64,000 bases of DNA from Strigamia acuminata. Its lineage: Eukaryota > Arthropoda > Chilopoda > Geophilomorpha > Linotaeniidae. Shown here piece by piece: positions 12,610-28,300 of this stretch. A model generated the notes under the pieces. That model saw only the letters and a program-made list of their open reading frames with translations. It was not told the origin of the DNA and searched no databases. Each line of letters starts with the position of its first letter. Position 1 is the first letter of the stretch. The translations under genes and the position numbers were made by a program. Location: assembly GCA_949358305.1 (NCBI GenBank), contig OX442318.1, positions 4,450,501 through 4,514,500 of the forward strand, written 5' to 3'.

Positions 12610-13399
12610 TAGTGTTACATCTGCAATAAATATTCGCCCTATATCATCACTTTTCTCATTGGTCTATTTTTCCAACAGTGTTCTTGTTCTTGCTGGTAAA
12701 TTTCTCCACCTTTAGAAACCCACTTCAGCACATTTACATTACATGTACAACACCTATGTAGAGTTAGAAACAGAACTACTTATTAAATATTTCACAAGTT
12801 TATCCTCAATACAATATGATAATAAAAAAAATCATTAGAACTTTTTATATACATATACAACAACAATAATAGATAATTTCTCACAATTGTTTTCTCACAA
12901 TTATGTTTTGTTTTTTTTTCTTAAATTTACATCCCTAATTGAGTTTTCTTGATATGGAATAAAATATTACTTTTCTTTCATGAAAAAATATCTACAAAAA
13001 CAAAAACAAAATATCAAGTCAGAAAAAAAATAAAAATTAATAAATCTCCAAAATTAATTAAGTATAAAATTTTTTTTTCTTCAAATGTTACTTCATTTTT
13101 GCGTGCAGTGCAAAAACACAGAAAAGACACTACAAAATACATCTCGGGCAAGTGCAGCTCAAACTGGATCCTTCTACTGTTTAAATACTATACTGGAACA
13201 TTGTTTTGTTACTTTTCAGATGATTTTCACTGTTTTAAATAATTTCTCTTCGTTCAGACATCAAACAACTCTTTCTTTTCTTTTTCACTTTTTTTTTTTT
13301 TTTGAAAAAAAATCTATAATTTGAATATCCCAGAGAAAGACATAATTCTGACATTTCAAAGTTCATTATCTTCAATTCTTTGGTCCTAGAGCACTAAAT

Positions 13400-16300
13400 T
13401 CATTGGCGAGAATTTGCTGTTTTCTGTGCTTTTTTCTTCCGTGCTGCCAGCATGTCGTAAAAAGGATTATGGCTTATACTTTGTCTGAAATTTTGAAATA
13501 CCATTCAGTCAAAATTTGTCAAGAATTTGAATTCTTTAAAAATTTGATGAATTTGGGGAAAATTTATTAGAAAATTTATTGAATTTGGTCAAAATTTATT
13601 AGAAATTTATTGAATTTGGTCAAAATTCATCAAAAAATAGTTGAATTCGGTCAAAATTCATCACAAATAGTTGATTTTGGTCGAAATTCATCAAAAAAAA
13701 GTTGAATTTGGTCAAAATTCATCAAAAAATAGTTGAATTTGGTCAAAAATTATTAAAATTTGATGAATTTGGCTTAAAATTATAACAAAATTGCTGAATT
13801 TGATTAAAATTTAATAAAAATCTGATGAGTTTGGTTAAAATTTATTATAATTTTGATAAATTTATTGAATTTCGTGAAAATTTATCAAAAAATAGTAGAA
13901 TTTGATCAAAATTTATTTAAAAAATATTTGAGTTTGGTCAAAATTCACCAAACAAATATTTGAATTTGGTCAAAATTTATCAAAAAAAATAATTGAATTT
14001 GGTCAAGAATTTCTTAAATGTATCTCAGATAATAATAATAAAACTAAAACACTAACCGTATACATTTGATCCATTCTTCTTTTTCCTCAGGTGTGGCAGC
14101 ACTCATACGATAGACGGTATGTTTACCTACCGAATCAACACACAAATCAGAAACCAAAAATTAAAAAAAAAAAATTTCAAATCACCTTCGACAACTTTTC
14201 CTTCGGAATCAGTTTTACACGCTTTGATCACGTCCGATCCCGAAGCGAACAGCTCGAAACAATTCGGTTTACTTCGGTCGTTCACTTCTCGTATTTGAAT
14301 ATTTTCTAAAGGAATTATACCTCGTGGTTCTTTATCCTAAAAAAATTACACCAACAATGTTCAACAAATCTCAATCCATCAAATAAAAACTAGGGTTTGA
14401 CCGATACCAATATCGACATCGGCCTGTGGTCGATATTTACCGTACAGTAAATCATCTCATAGTGCGCGGACCAAGGATAACACGGACCAAGGATAACATG
14501 GACATGTATCCACATGTTCGGTGCGTTTTGCCGCCGATGGCGCCACGTAATATATACAGGGTGGAAAAAAAGTCTGTTCCCCTCAAATATTTCCTCAGCA
14601 ATTGCATCTAGGCCAACTTTGATGAAGCGATCGTATAGGAAGTTGGGTGAGAGCAATCCAATGATGTTATCAAATTTGACCTTGAAGGCCATTTTCAAGG
14701 TTATTCAGTTGGTTGAGGTTATCCTCAGTTCGTGAATTTTGTAATTAAAACACCCGTTTTCTATTAGAGGATTTATGGTAATATCGGTAATATCGACGTT
14801 TATGTCAGCAGATATTTGGGATAATTATGGTAACGATCAAACCCTAATAAAAACCTACAGTTGTGTATTCGAAGTAATAAAGGCAGTTATCGTTCAAAAT
14901 AAACCAACGCCGCTTCCAACTTTTGTACCGGCCGCCTAAAACAGAGAACTAGATCATTAATATCCAAAAAAAAAAACATTAAAAAAAATCATTTTAATAA
15001 TAATTAATTATAATAATAATAAAATCATGCTTTGACAACTCTCCAATTCCTCTTCAAACCATTTCAATGATGCAATATTTCAATGCAAATAAAACAACAC
15101 AAAAACATAGAACACAAAACCAAACTTAATTCTTATTTCTTTTTCAACGATTTTTTGTAAACTAAATGTGCAAACCAAATAAACAATTACAAAAAATAAT
15201 AATAATGATAATAATAATAATATTCATCAAAACCATCGTGCAAACTCAAAGTGAAAACAAGCAAATAGAATCAAAACAAACAGAAAACTGTGCAAAGAAA
15301 TATTAAAACTTAATATTATTCTGCACTTACTCAATTTAGAAGCTCCTGTGACAATAAAAATGGGAAGAAATTAAATCCAAATAACAAAAAAAGGTTTTAG
15401 ATTGTGTGATTTCATTTTTTTTTTATTTAAAAAAATTCCTATGGGTTCACTATAAAAATCTATGCAGAAAAAAATCTACAATAACTACTAGAGAGCCTAA
15501 AAACTCACCTGCAACTAGTTTACTACTTCACATGCTCTAATTACAATAGGAATCTTGCAGAACCAAGTTATAGTCATATTGTGCATATTACCGTAGTTAG
15601 AAAATTCACTACTAAAGCCCTGTGTGATTGGGGTCCCTGAAGATTCAAACTATAGTCTGGGCTCAGTATCTTTATGCCGAAATCAAACTACACACATGCC
15701 GCTGTACAGTAGTGGACATAAAAAAACTTTCCTTCAGTTTAGCTGTTTAAATTTTATCTACCAGGTGGCATAAAAATCCATTGAGATTGACGCAGTCTCT
15801 TGTCTTGCCCTAGCAACAGTATTAAAAGATAGACCTGGCAAATAATGATAAATAAACTTAAAACAGTTAAACTGAAGAAAAGTTTTTTTTGTTCCCGACT
15901 GTACATGGGATGTACCGGCATGCCGATAAAAAGTGAAACATGCCGTTATAAGTATAAAACCTGGTTTTTTGTTTTTTTAATTAAATAAGAGAGCCCGGAT
16001 GAATAATTATGTTGGAATTTGGGTCAGAAATTTTAGTTTTCTTGACATTATGAACGTTATTACTAAAATTTGGGTAAATTCATAGAAATTGAGGCCAATT
16101 CCCTACATTTTGGACATCTAAAAACGCTTTTTAAGCTTGTTTTGTCGTTCCAATTTACGCCTACCGTAGTTCACATGCATTAGCTCAGAAAATGCAAGAT
16201 GCCTATACTAATCGTAAATATATTATTATAAACCATTTAAATCTAGAAAATGATGTGAAAAAAGCATTGAATTAAGAGAAGGGGGATCAAACACTACAAA

Positions 16301-19300
16301 GGTAAAAGGATGAATCAACCACACAACAAAACATGAAGTAATGAGGATATTGACATTTCACAGGGGCTTTGTGAAAAAAGCAAAAATCAAACAATAAATG
16401 AATTAAATCAAATTAAATCAAATTAAACCAAATTAAATTAAATAAACAAGGAAGACATTGCAGCTTGCAAATTAAGATGAAATAAAAAATTGCAAATAAA
16501 TTGAGACAGAGCAGGGAAATTCTCTTTTCCTCACAAACCATTACTATCAACTACGCAAACCCACAACTTTCCAATGACTCATCCATTGGTCATTTCATTA
16601 ATCTAGCTGGAAAAACCCACCAGATTACATCATACGCCCACCCCCAACCTCATAGAGATACCCATATACCATCTACATTTAATTAAAACTAAAGAAAACT
16701 CTTAATAATTTTTTTCAATGTTTCTTAGCGTACCTTGTTTCCACAGCCATCCTTCCCGATCGGGATTAAAAAAGGTGTGCATTAAATCATTGCCATCATC
16801 TTCTGGGATTTTAAACGGCTCCCTCTTTATGCTTTCGTACAAGCTCTAAAACAAATTTAATTAAATCAAACTAAATCTAAAATATTGTGTTTTAATTTTG
16901 TCCAACATGAACGTATTATTTTAATGACGTGCTGTGATTGGTCCTCAAAACGATGTTTCCGAGGTTTAATCCTCCTGTTTTCTTACAAGGGGGGCTACAA
17001 CCCCCCCAAACCTAACCTTATTCGTTTTAAGCAACACAGACTAAATCGAGTATTTTCATCAATGTATCTCAACCAATCACAGCGCGTCATGAAAAAATAC
17101 GTTCATGTCGGACATCGTTTATTTTTATCTTTACAATTAGTAGTTCCTGTGGTAGATCTCCGCCATCGTTGATTCCCCGATTCATCGAAATAAATTGTTC
17201 GGCACTTGGTTTTTCTTTGACGCTCGGATTATGGAGACTCGTGTTAAGCATGATGATGGCAAACGACAACACATAACACGTATCTATTGGTTAAATAAGG
17301 AAAAACTAGATCAGTTTAAGCCTAAAATGACTCCTTCGATCAACAAACCGGTGCTAGTGAACACGCCGGGATTCAACTTGCAGTAATGCTGGGCAAAACA
17401 TTCCATCATCCGGTCGATTTTTTGTGCTTCGCCAGGTAAGCGAAAACTCCATAGAAATTGTCTGAAAACATACAAGTTGTCACACAATTTATTTAGCGAA
17501 CAATATGAGGTGTAGTTTATCAAAAATTAGGATCCACTCCAATTCAGACCACACCCAGCACTATGCACACATAATTAACACCTGCAATTGACATCCAAAA
17601 CATTATCAATAATCCACGCTGCAATCGATTTGCCCTTTGTTATTCCCATTGATTTTCTTCCTTCTCTCCAAGTCTGAGAAATCCAAGCCAAAGGGCACCC
17701 CGCTGCAAAAATATATTTCATGTGCCAATATGGATTTTGGGCTCCCAAAATAAAATACAGGTCGAACCTCGGCAAGCAAAAAAAACATTCAATGCTGCAT
17801 AATGCCTCATTTTCATCATGCTTAAAACTGCACAATTCCTTGTGGTACAAATACACCGCAGGATCCCTTCCACTTACGGAACCATCCAAAACATCCAGTA
17901 GAAAGTCTAAATTTTGCGAAGATATGAAGCATTGTATGAATAACAAATAAATGATGTTATTTATGGCTTGTCCAATGTATGTATGGTATCTTAATTCAGT
18001 ACTTTAAAGGAAATTCCGCCAGGGGGCGCCCTCTATTATGGGCTTTGTGGACGTGGTTCTGCATCTGAGGGGTTCTGGAAAAGGGTATTACAATTACCTG
18101 AGCGCTTGGACGAGTATAAGGTCGGTGAAGTCGTGAAGTTCGACGAAAGAATGCAATACTTTCTGATTAAAGTCATTCCTGGAAAGAAATTTCTCATTGT
18201 TATTGTCCTAAATAAAACAACTATTCATATTCGTGTTACCTTTCTCCTAAGTAATTTCCAATGGCAGTTTTGTTTAAACCTTCGCCTTTGTATAAAAATT
18301 GCGCTATGTCCTCCGGAGTGTCTTTGAGTAGTCCGTGTTCGATTAAATATTCGATACCCTGTATGAATGCGACATAAGTAATGTTGAAAATAAATATTCT
18401 AGTAATAAGTTATGGCAAATTTTACCTTCTTAGGGTCCATGTTGAATTTTTTCCTCCCGATAGTCATTTGTTTTGATTTTGGATTCGCTTTCTGTTCATC
18501 CACCATTTCCATGGTTTCCATCTCGGCTGCAACTTCAGCTATTTCATCTTTTAATTGCTGCAATGACCAAAATAAACAAAACAATCACAAAACAGCATAT
18601 AAATATTAAACATACAATATCCCAAAAAAAGACAGAAACAGTCCTTCGAAGCACCGACATCCTGCACACTGCCACGAGAATAAAAAGCCGACAAACCCGC
18701 TTAACTTGGCCCTTTCCTACGTGACTTTCCCATCAAGTTGTCAGGATTTAATTACCTAGATGCTAAAATCAATACCACTATTGTAATTGGTAGTTGCAAT
18801 CTTTAATGGTTGATCAATGTTGAGCTTGATTAGGGTTTCCCTAACACCGCACTTTCGGTAAAACCGATATTCGATACAATTATTTCCATACCAAACCAAT
18901 TTTTTTCAGTATTAATAGAAATAAAAATTAAAATAATACTGAAATATACAAATACCGTATTTTATCGATTAAAAGCCGCAAATCTTATTCAAAACTGCCA
19001 TTTTTGTCAGCAATTACAACTTCGGTTTTTCGTTTCTTACATTTGTTTAATGAAACAGACAAAATCTGAACGTCACGAACGAAGCGTACGTTCATCGTTT
19101 GTGAGGTTAAATACGGAAACAATACCATACTTTTGCAAAAATACGATATTCTTGGTGTCTGAGCCGCGGCTACAATTCGAGGGTGACTCTTAATCGGTAA
19201 AATACGATACACAAAAATATTTCTCCAGTTTGTTGTGGAAAAAACCAACATCGGTAACCATTTTGTTTTTCCTAATAAGCACAATGCATTATGGGTAATT

Positions 19301-22300
19301 GACGTGCAAATTTCACTAAGTCACATAACCACTTAATTTACTCTCCACTCCCTATTCCTATTTGCCAAATAATTACAATTTTAACAAAAGCACATTCCAT
19401 TCCATCCACATAATTCTTCTCTTGCTTCCTGCCCAATCCCATGAGAAATTTGTGTCAGGTGAATTGCCATTGATTGTAAAAAAGGAGGGGTGCAGCCTAG
19501 TCTATCAATCGATAAAGCATCCCCTACCCAAGCAACACTATTGCCAATTCCCCTCAATTTTGGCTCCTCAATTCACAACAAATCCCTTGCAATGACAAAA
19601 AATTCCATCTTCAGTCTGACGATGGCTTCTATCCTCATTGATTCCAATAGGTCTCCCAAAAGACTAACTTAAAATACACTATCACATTTCCCAATACATT
19701 TTCTCACTATTGTGTCAATTTCCACTGACTGCTACACCTAAGGCTTCCAATATGTCCATTTATGGTCAACAATTTAGCAATGACCAATTTTATCAAGAAA
19801 AAGACACAATGATGTTTTCTCACAATTTCCATGTGATTGAAGCAATGACAGGATGAAAGCCTTTCAAGCAATTTACCAGAAAAATTCAATTGTGTTTTGC
19901 TATTACTTTCAATAGACAACTGAAATATTGGATTTAGACACATGTCAAAATGAGTTTTCGGCATTTCACAAACACAATACAAAAAATTCCTAGTTTATAA
20001 CAAAACAACCAGAAGAAAACCAAAGTTTTCGTAATCTATCAATCCGATCCCTTAGCTACCGACATTATAATATGTTATACGATCGAGCATCGTTATAACG
20101 AATCGCGAGGGACCCGAAAAATCAGTTCGTTGTAACTAGACCGCGGATATTTATGCAAAATAAAATTCGTTTTATGCGCATAAAATATGCACCAAGCCAT
20201 TTTTAACTATTCGTTATAACAAGAAATTCGTTATATCACAGTTCGACTGTATAACTAAAGCGTTTTCTCCCGTTGTCGATAAACGCTTCCGTAAAAAAAA
20301 TTCTTGTGGTTTGGCGGAAGCGAGAATTACTTTCCCACCAAAATGTGGTTCAACCTATAGTGCACCCTAAGTGTTCCTTTGAAACAATAGAAATGTGTGC
20401 TTCGAATAGAAAAACTCCGATATCCCCAAAACAAAATCACCTGTATAAATAATAAATTAATATATATATAAAATTGTGTATTTCTGGCTGCAAGATTGAC
20501 CTGCTTCCACCACAATTGGCTTTGAAACAACAAATAAAGCGACAAATATATCACCTGAATTTCCTGCAACAGTTCCGCTTTCCTTCTTCGCAGGTCAGCC
20601 AGGAGCTGTTGTTCTTCTGGCGTTAAATCTGTAATTAAAAATTCACATAAAAGAAAACTTTTCAATTACTTTTTATTATATCAAAACACAAAACATTTTA
20701 ATTTTATCCACATTATAAAAAAAAGTCATACATTCAAAAATGGATCCATGGGAAAGGATAGGAGGGTTACCAACCTTACAATAGTCTCAATGGGACTAGG
20801 GGAACTGGATCCACACAACTAAACATGGCTGACAATACCAAAAGCAGAAAAAAAATGAACATAAAAAAATCTGATTCAATAACAAACAAAGAAAAGAGAA
20901 AATTCAGCGAAAACACACAACGACAACTCAATTTCCCACTAATTCCAACTTCCCATTGAAAAGCAGAAATATCAAAAGAAAATACACATCTCACATCTGA
21001 GAAAGAAATAAAAAGCCAATGACTTGATATTCCCATCAAGTTAGCCAAGTGGAACATCCACAGGATGTGAAGCTCCAAGGCCTAATAAATAGTGGAGTAT
21101 CACCACCAAATTCACTCCAAACATCAAAATTACTTACATTTTCTTTCAAAACTTGTGAGAGGTGACATCAACATCACTAGCAACTCATCTATATCCACAT
21201 TGTTCCTCATCCAAGTGTTAAAAATGCAACAAACACCTTTGTTCCTCACTCTGCACTGATGAAATCAAGCATCAAGCCACGCTATGGGCCAATGACTCCG
21301 CTTCTTATCCACACTTTACACATCTACCATTCATGGGAAACATGTACAACTGAGCCCCTACTGGAGGAACCAGCTGCTGCTCAGTGCTCTCTACCAAACT
21401 CACTAGCCCAAAGCCACAGGGAAGTGGAGGGTGGGGTGCTACAAGCTGAGAGGAAATCCTCAAAATACCCTGCTGTATTAACCGTAGTTTTTGCTTTAGG
21501 TGATTCTTTTTTATTAATATGGAAAAGTGGATCCAGTTTAATTACACGCTTCATGTGAAAATGAAACTGAAAGTTTCATAGCTTAATTTTTTTTATTGTT
21601 TTTATTTCTTGGTGGATAATCATGTTTAATGAGGCAGCCATTACAGAGATGCGTATCCTTAATTTCAGAGCATGTGTGCACGCAGTGGACACCGTTCTTT
21701 TTTATTTTAAACGGTACGCCAACGGTAGCATTTTTGAACTTCTGACAGCTGCAAAATGCGGCGTTTGATACTCCACAGGCCGGGTATTTATGCAAAATAA
21801 AATTCGTTTTATGCGCGTAAAATATGCACCAAAAATTCCATTTTATGCGGTAAAAAATATAAAAATACGCAAAGCGAAACACACCGAGCGCAGACTGTAA
21901 ATATCTATTCCAATTTTTAATTTGGTTCCTTGGCCTTAAAATTAGCCACCATTACTTTTGTGACGTCATTAAATGCGCTACGCCTCTACCGTTGGTGCTG
22001 GAACTAACGAGGAGACCGCAGAAGTGTGTAATCCACAATAGCTTAAATTTAAATGCACCTCTCTCTCACATTGTTACAAACAGTTACAACACACAGAATT
22101 CTTTACTATGTCTTCTATTTTATCATTACACTTGGTGAATAGGCTGCTGAACATGCGACATGCGACATCATGAATAGTAAATTATGAATTACGAACTATT
22201 GCGGCCCACCAAAAATCAGCTCGCTGTTTTAGACCATTCTATGACATCACTTCCTGTATAAAATGGCGCCCTTTTTGAGTCCTCCAGGTCATCAATCTTG

Positions 22301-25300
22301 TATTCTGTCAAGAGATTTCCTTTGTTTCTCCTTGCTGTAACCAAGCAACCAATCAAAATCACCTGAGACATCAGCCATGATGCCACACAGGAAAGAGAAA
22401 CTTTTTTTTTCTCTTTTGTTTTTCATATCAAATCATCAGAATTATTTCAATGAATCTAATCACAATAATCAAACAGTCAATTAATCTTTTCCATGACCCC
22501 CTGGTTCATGGATAAGGATATAAACCAAGAAAAACTGCAACCTTAAAACTAAGCAAAAAACTAAGTCAAAATTTAAATTTATAATTCTCAGCATTGAGAA
22601 ATGTACAAGAATAGAAGGAAATATGTTTGTTTACTTTTTTTTGGCCAACCCAAAAAAAATGGATACTTAAGATTCAAACCAGTAATGAAGGAAGAGAAAA
22701 GCATCAGCACTTGGCCTTCAGTTATTTACAGATGGTCCTTCCTGTTACAATTTTTTTTCAACTTAACTTTAAGTTTAAGTGTCTGCAGTTTGCTTTCGAT
22801 CAGAATTTGGCTCCGACTTTTGCGTCAAATTTTCATAAATTTCAGACGAAAAAGACCAACTCAGCGTATCGGGGCATGTATCGTGCAAGTCACGGTCCTT
22901 TTGGGACCAATTAGGGGTCTTGAGAAACATTTCTTTCTAGATTTGCATTCCCATATCCACATTTTGCTCAAACTGCTGAGTTGGTCGCAATTTCTACGGA
23001 GCGTTCCATGCAGGAACCAAATTTGAAGGACTGGAAACTCCTGGGTGAATTTCCCAAAGAGGGAACGTCGATGCGATTGGCCGAGGGGTGGAAGCTCGAT
23101 CCTCCCATCTGTAAAGCAAACATGGTGGCATTTAAGATAATACTCTGGTTTGTCTAGAGTTTTTTTCTTTCGTGTATTTAGTGTCCCAAAAAATATATGA
23201 ATTTTGATTTACCGTACGGTAAAGCCTCGATTATGCTAACTAATTGGAGACGTGGGTGTTCATAAAACCGAATTGTTAGGATAATCGAACATTAGGCTTA
23301 TACGCATACTGCACTACATATGAAAATAATTATTAAAATACAGTTAAAAACCATTAAAACCGGCCAAAAATGGATAAAAATGGGCAAAAAGCATTAAAAA
23401 CCAATTAAAAATAGGTGAAAATCGTCAAAAACATTAAAAATCGATTAAAAAATCGATAAAAATCAGTAAAAAATCGATAAAAATCAGTAAAAAATCGATA
23501 AAAATCAGTAAAAAATCGATAAAAATCAGTAAAAAATCGATAAAAATCAGTAAAAAATCGATAAAAATCAGTAAAAAATCAATAAAAATCAGTAAAAAAT
23601 CGATAAAAATCTGTAAAAAATCGATAAAAACCAGTAAAAAATCGATAAAAATCAGTAAAAAATCGATAAAAAATCGCTTACTGCTGTTTGGATGACCAAT
23701 CGTTTGTGTAGCCAGTATTCTGATAATCGAGGTTCTACTGCAGAAGAAACATTCTGCTTCATTTTCCTTTTAAATCTCCCTAGAATAATATCCGCGACTA
23801 CTATTCAAGGGCGGCTCTTATTTCACATCGGCACTCTCGACCACGGCTAGTATTCAAGGGCACTTACAATTCAAATGCGGCTCTTAATTGCGAAAACACG
23901 GTATTCCAATTATTCCCACTACCGTAAGCATTACGGAAGAAAAGTTATCCTTTTCTAGAATAAATCCCAAATAATGCACGTTGTGCTTTCCAGTCCCTTC
24001 AATCCTTGGAACGGCTTTCTCGAGAACCAAACCTTGCATTTGCACGAGAACTAAGAAAAACACCGAGCACCCAGTTAAGGCCCAGTGGCAGATGTTCTTG
24101 CCATAGAAACAGTACCTTAAATCACACAAGGGTGAGTAACATCTGCGAATCCCAGGTCATCCATCCAAGTATTGACCAGCCACAATGCCGCTACTACCTT
24201 CTAATGGAAACCGCACAATCATAAATTTGCAATCAAAAAACTTTTCCTCCTTTTTGTCTTTACCCAAAAAAAGGACAAATTGTCCAGACTTAACTAGTTC
24301 AGCAGTAAATTGAAATTTGATGAAAACAGGTTATTGATCCTTCCATAAAACATCTAAAATTGTTGCTCCAGAATTCATAATGTCCCTTAATCATAAGTTC
24401 CAATTTCAACACACAAAAACAAGTTGAGTTTATGTGAGAATCAAACTGGTTTCAGCCTTTTAAACAGACAGTTTTATCTCTCAATTAGTTGCACCATTTT
24501 TCTATTCACCAATAATCATCAAACTACCACATGTGAGGCCCCTCAGCTCCCAACTAGAAATTCCACACTACATTCTCCCATAAACAATTCTCTGAAGAAC
24601 ACTTCAACTCAAATGGGCTAGAAAATGTCAAAAATGACTAATTTATCATGTAATTACCATTTTGACAGATTATTCCCCCACAAAAAAACCTTTCGATAAC
24701 CTTAGTCGACGTAGAATTAAAAATAGTAGTAGTAGAAGAAACAATTTTATTCCCGCCCAAAGTTACACTATCGAAGGTCATAGACCGGTTCGGCTGCCAA
24801 TAACACAAAAAGAAAAATTAAATCAAAATATTAGAAGTTAATTTTTTTCAAATTTTTCATCATTCCACAGACTTTTTGGACGCACCTTACTAGCATTTTA
24901 AGACCAAAAAATAGCGCATGTTTTCCGAAAAGCGCTTCGAACCGGGCACCGGTATGTAAAATGCCTCCGCTAGTGCAAATTCCACAATGGAAGTCAACAA
25001 TCTGCAATAGTTGTCTAGAAACCTGCAATTCTACCTGCAATTCTACCTTGTTTCAGCTTTCTTCGTGGCGGCGGCAAAGGCGGCATCTTCAACCTGGTGC
25101 TTGTGCACCGCTGACAGCCGGCCAACGAAGACATACAAGAGACCCTCTCCTTTTCAATCTCCATCTCTGTCTACAACTCCAACCAGACTGCAGCAATAGA
25201 AAAGCCCAACCCAGTGAGCTAAAATGACATTTTAAAAATAGACTTTCCTCAGCCTCTTCCTTTCTCATGGGGGTTGAAGCTAAATTCAGTACTTGCAACA

Positions 25301-28300
25301 TCTTGGTAAACATTTGCTCCCCTTTAAACCCCTCACTTGACTTGTATCCACAAAAAAATGAGTAATATTTTGTTTTATATTCCATGGAAAACTAACAAGT
25401 TGACCTTCAATTTCTGAGAACAAGACTCATCTTTGTTTGCACACTCTTCCAACCAACATAACACTGGAAACTAAGACCATAAAATGATACTTCAAGAACT
25501 CAACAAACAATACACACTGGTTTTAACTCTTTCACAACACAATGTGGCAACAATTAAAAGAGAAAATTAAAATCTGTTCTGCATATAAATCATAACCTCA
25601 CACATGCTGCATTCAGAAATAGAAACAGCAGAAATGTATTAAGCGGTGACTGCGCGCACTCGAAGAACATTCGAGCCGCTTAGACCATGGTCTAAGAGAG
25701 TCTAGAACTGTCTAAAGCAGACACCTGTTGATAGGCATTTTGAAGCGGAGTATTTTCCCATGTCAATAGACATTTCCTTTGGACAATTCCTTATGTCGGT
25801 CCGTAAACTTCAACGTTCGCTTACATTTTCTGAATTTAGTCGCTTCGCTACGAAGGATCTGGAATTCAATTTAGTGACTTGAAGGGCATTCTATGTAATC
25901 TCTTTCATTTCCTTAAACATCATCAGCAATGACCTCAACTGCACTAACCTACAAACTTCGAATGATCAAACATGCACTTCATTTAACCTGGATTTTCAAC
26001 AACAACAACAACAACAACAACAAAAACAATCTCAAACTCAAGTACCTTAATTTTCATGGCTGGGATTATGAATATTTGACTAACCTTTCTTCTTGTGTGG
26101 AGTCATGAGATGAAATACAAGCAGCAAACTGCACCACACATGATTCAGTGTTTTGCCTCTCTCAACTCAAGGTTCAACCAATTGCACTCTGCTTTTATTT
26201 AGGTCACTTATTAAAATGCCAACTGGTGGTGGTTTTCACAAATAATATCCATAAAATTTTTTTTTTTATTTAAATTCATTTTTATCAGATTAACTTCCTG
26301 TTTTTCAACTCTTCAAATTAGCAGCTAAACTTGTACAATTAAGATCCAATTTCCACTTGACAATGGGTTCCCAGGGAATGACCAAATCCATTTATATCTC
26401 ATTTAGAAATTCAATAGAAAATATAGAAAATTTTCTCAAAATCAACAATAAATGCTCATAAATCAACCAAAATCAATGTAAATCCTCATAAATCCACCAA
26501 AATCAATGTAAATCCTCATAAATCCACCAAAATCAATGTAAATCCTCATAAATCCACCAAAATCAATGTAAATCCCCATAAATCCACTAAAATCAATGTA
26601 AATCTACCAAAATCCATATAAATCCATACAAATTCAACCAAAATCATGAAAAACCTCCCAGATTAAATCCAAACACAGTCGCATAAGCTTGTGTGTAAAC
26701 TATAAAACATCTGTTCAAATGCTCCTGTGAATCAAATCCAAATGTGATCAAGTTGAGAATCAAATGTAATATTAGCTTACACATTTTTTAATTGTGAGTA
26801 CAATTCCTGCTCCAAACACGTGTGTGAAATGCACATACCGGTACATACCATTTTACCGCCTAACTTGATGTCATTTCCTCACTAAATCAATTGTAAAAAT
26901 AGAATCTATTTGTTTACTGCTTAGTCAATCGCAGGATTTCCCGCGGTGAATCCATCGCACATGCCACAAATGTGTAGATTAAATCCAAACAATATTCTTA
27001 CTCCAATGTTCATGTCACAGGGAAAACGTACGAGCGGATAGCAATTTTACTTCAATTTTTCACACACAAAAATTGGATGTTTTGGGCAAAAAAGTTGGAT
27101 GTTTTTGGTCTAAAATTAAATGTTTTTGGGCCAAAAATTAAATGTTTTGGGGCAAAAAATAAATGTTTTGGGCCAAAAATTGGATGTTTTTGGTCAAAAA
27201 TTGAATGTTTTGGGCCCAAAATTGAATATCTTTGGCCAAAAATTGAATATCTTTAGTCAAAAATTGAATGTTTTCATCAAAATTTGAATATTTTTATCAA
27301 AAATTGAATATTTTCATTAAAAATTGAATATTTTCATTAAAAATTGAATATTTTCATTAAAAATTGAATATTTTCATCAAAAATTGAATGTTTTCATTAC
27401 AATTTGAATATTTTCATCAATAGTTGAATGTTTTTATCAAAGTTTGAATATTTTCTTCAAAAAATGAATATTTTCATCAATAATTAAATGGTTTTGGTCA
27501 AAAATTAAATGATTTTAGTCAAAAATTAAATGATTTTAGTCAAAAATTAAATGATTTTAGTCAAAAATTAAATGATTTTAGCCCAAAATTAAATGATTTT
27601 GGCCCAAAATTAAATGATTTTGGCCCAAAATTAAATGATTTTGGCCCAAAATTAAATGATTTTGGCCCAAAATTAAATGATTTTGGCCCAAAATTAAATG
27701 ATTTTGGCCCAAAATTAAATGATTTTGGCCCAAAATTAAATGATTTTGGCCAAAAATTGAATGATTTTGGCCAAAAATTGAATGATTTTGGCCAAAAATG
27801 GTCAAAAATTGATTATTTTGGCCTAAAAATGAATTCTTTTGATCCCAGAATTAATTTTTTTGACCTAAACATGAATTTTCTGAACATGAATATTCAAATC
27901 CCTTAAACCCAACCCCAAAATCAAAATGAATCGACTGTAATTGAACTTGATTCACTTCATTATCCAATTCTTTCTTTTGTTGCAATGTCTTTGCCTTCTT
28001 TGTCACCAGGAGGAAGTCCACACACCAGATTACAACAATCAACTTCCTTTCCAGAAGGTGCACAGATAACATAAAAACATGGCATGTATTGGATTGATTA
28101 ACACCAAATACATCAAATTTACAAGTCAATCAACTTTTTCAGTCCAAAAAATCAACATTAATTGATTAATGTCCCAAATGTGATTGGTGGGCGAGCATGA
28201 GTCAACTCTTACCAAACTGAATATATTAAAATCGTGATTTCATCTCGCTGGAATTTTCTCTTTTCGGAGTTATTATTATTATATTGTTATTATAATATTA

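Larger units (their letters stand above)
11670..13399. other. Intergenic: UGT promoter side and cytohesin 3' side
   Basis: Contains the UGT upstream region, a 39-bp direct duplication (12068-12145), an inverted-repeat element (12245-12609) and AT-rich DNA that probably includes the cytohesin 3'UTR. No coding exon seen. Confidence 0.5.

Noticed and set aside
27578-27805. 75-codon minus-strand frame repeating ILGQNHL
   Set aside because: Read-through of the 21-bp array in cytohesin intron 1.
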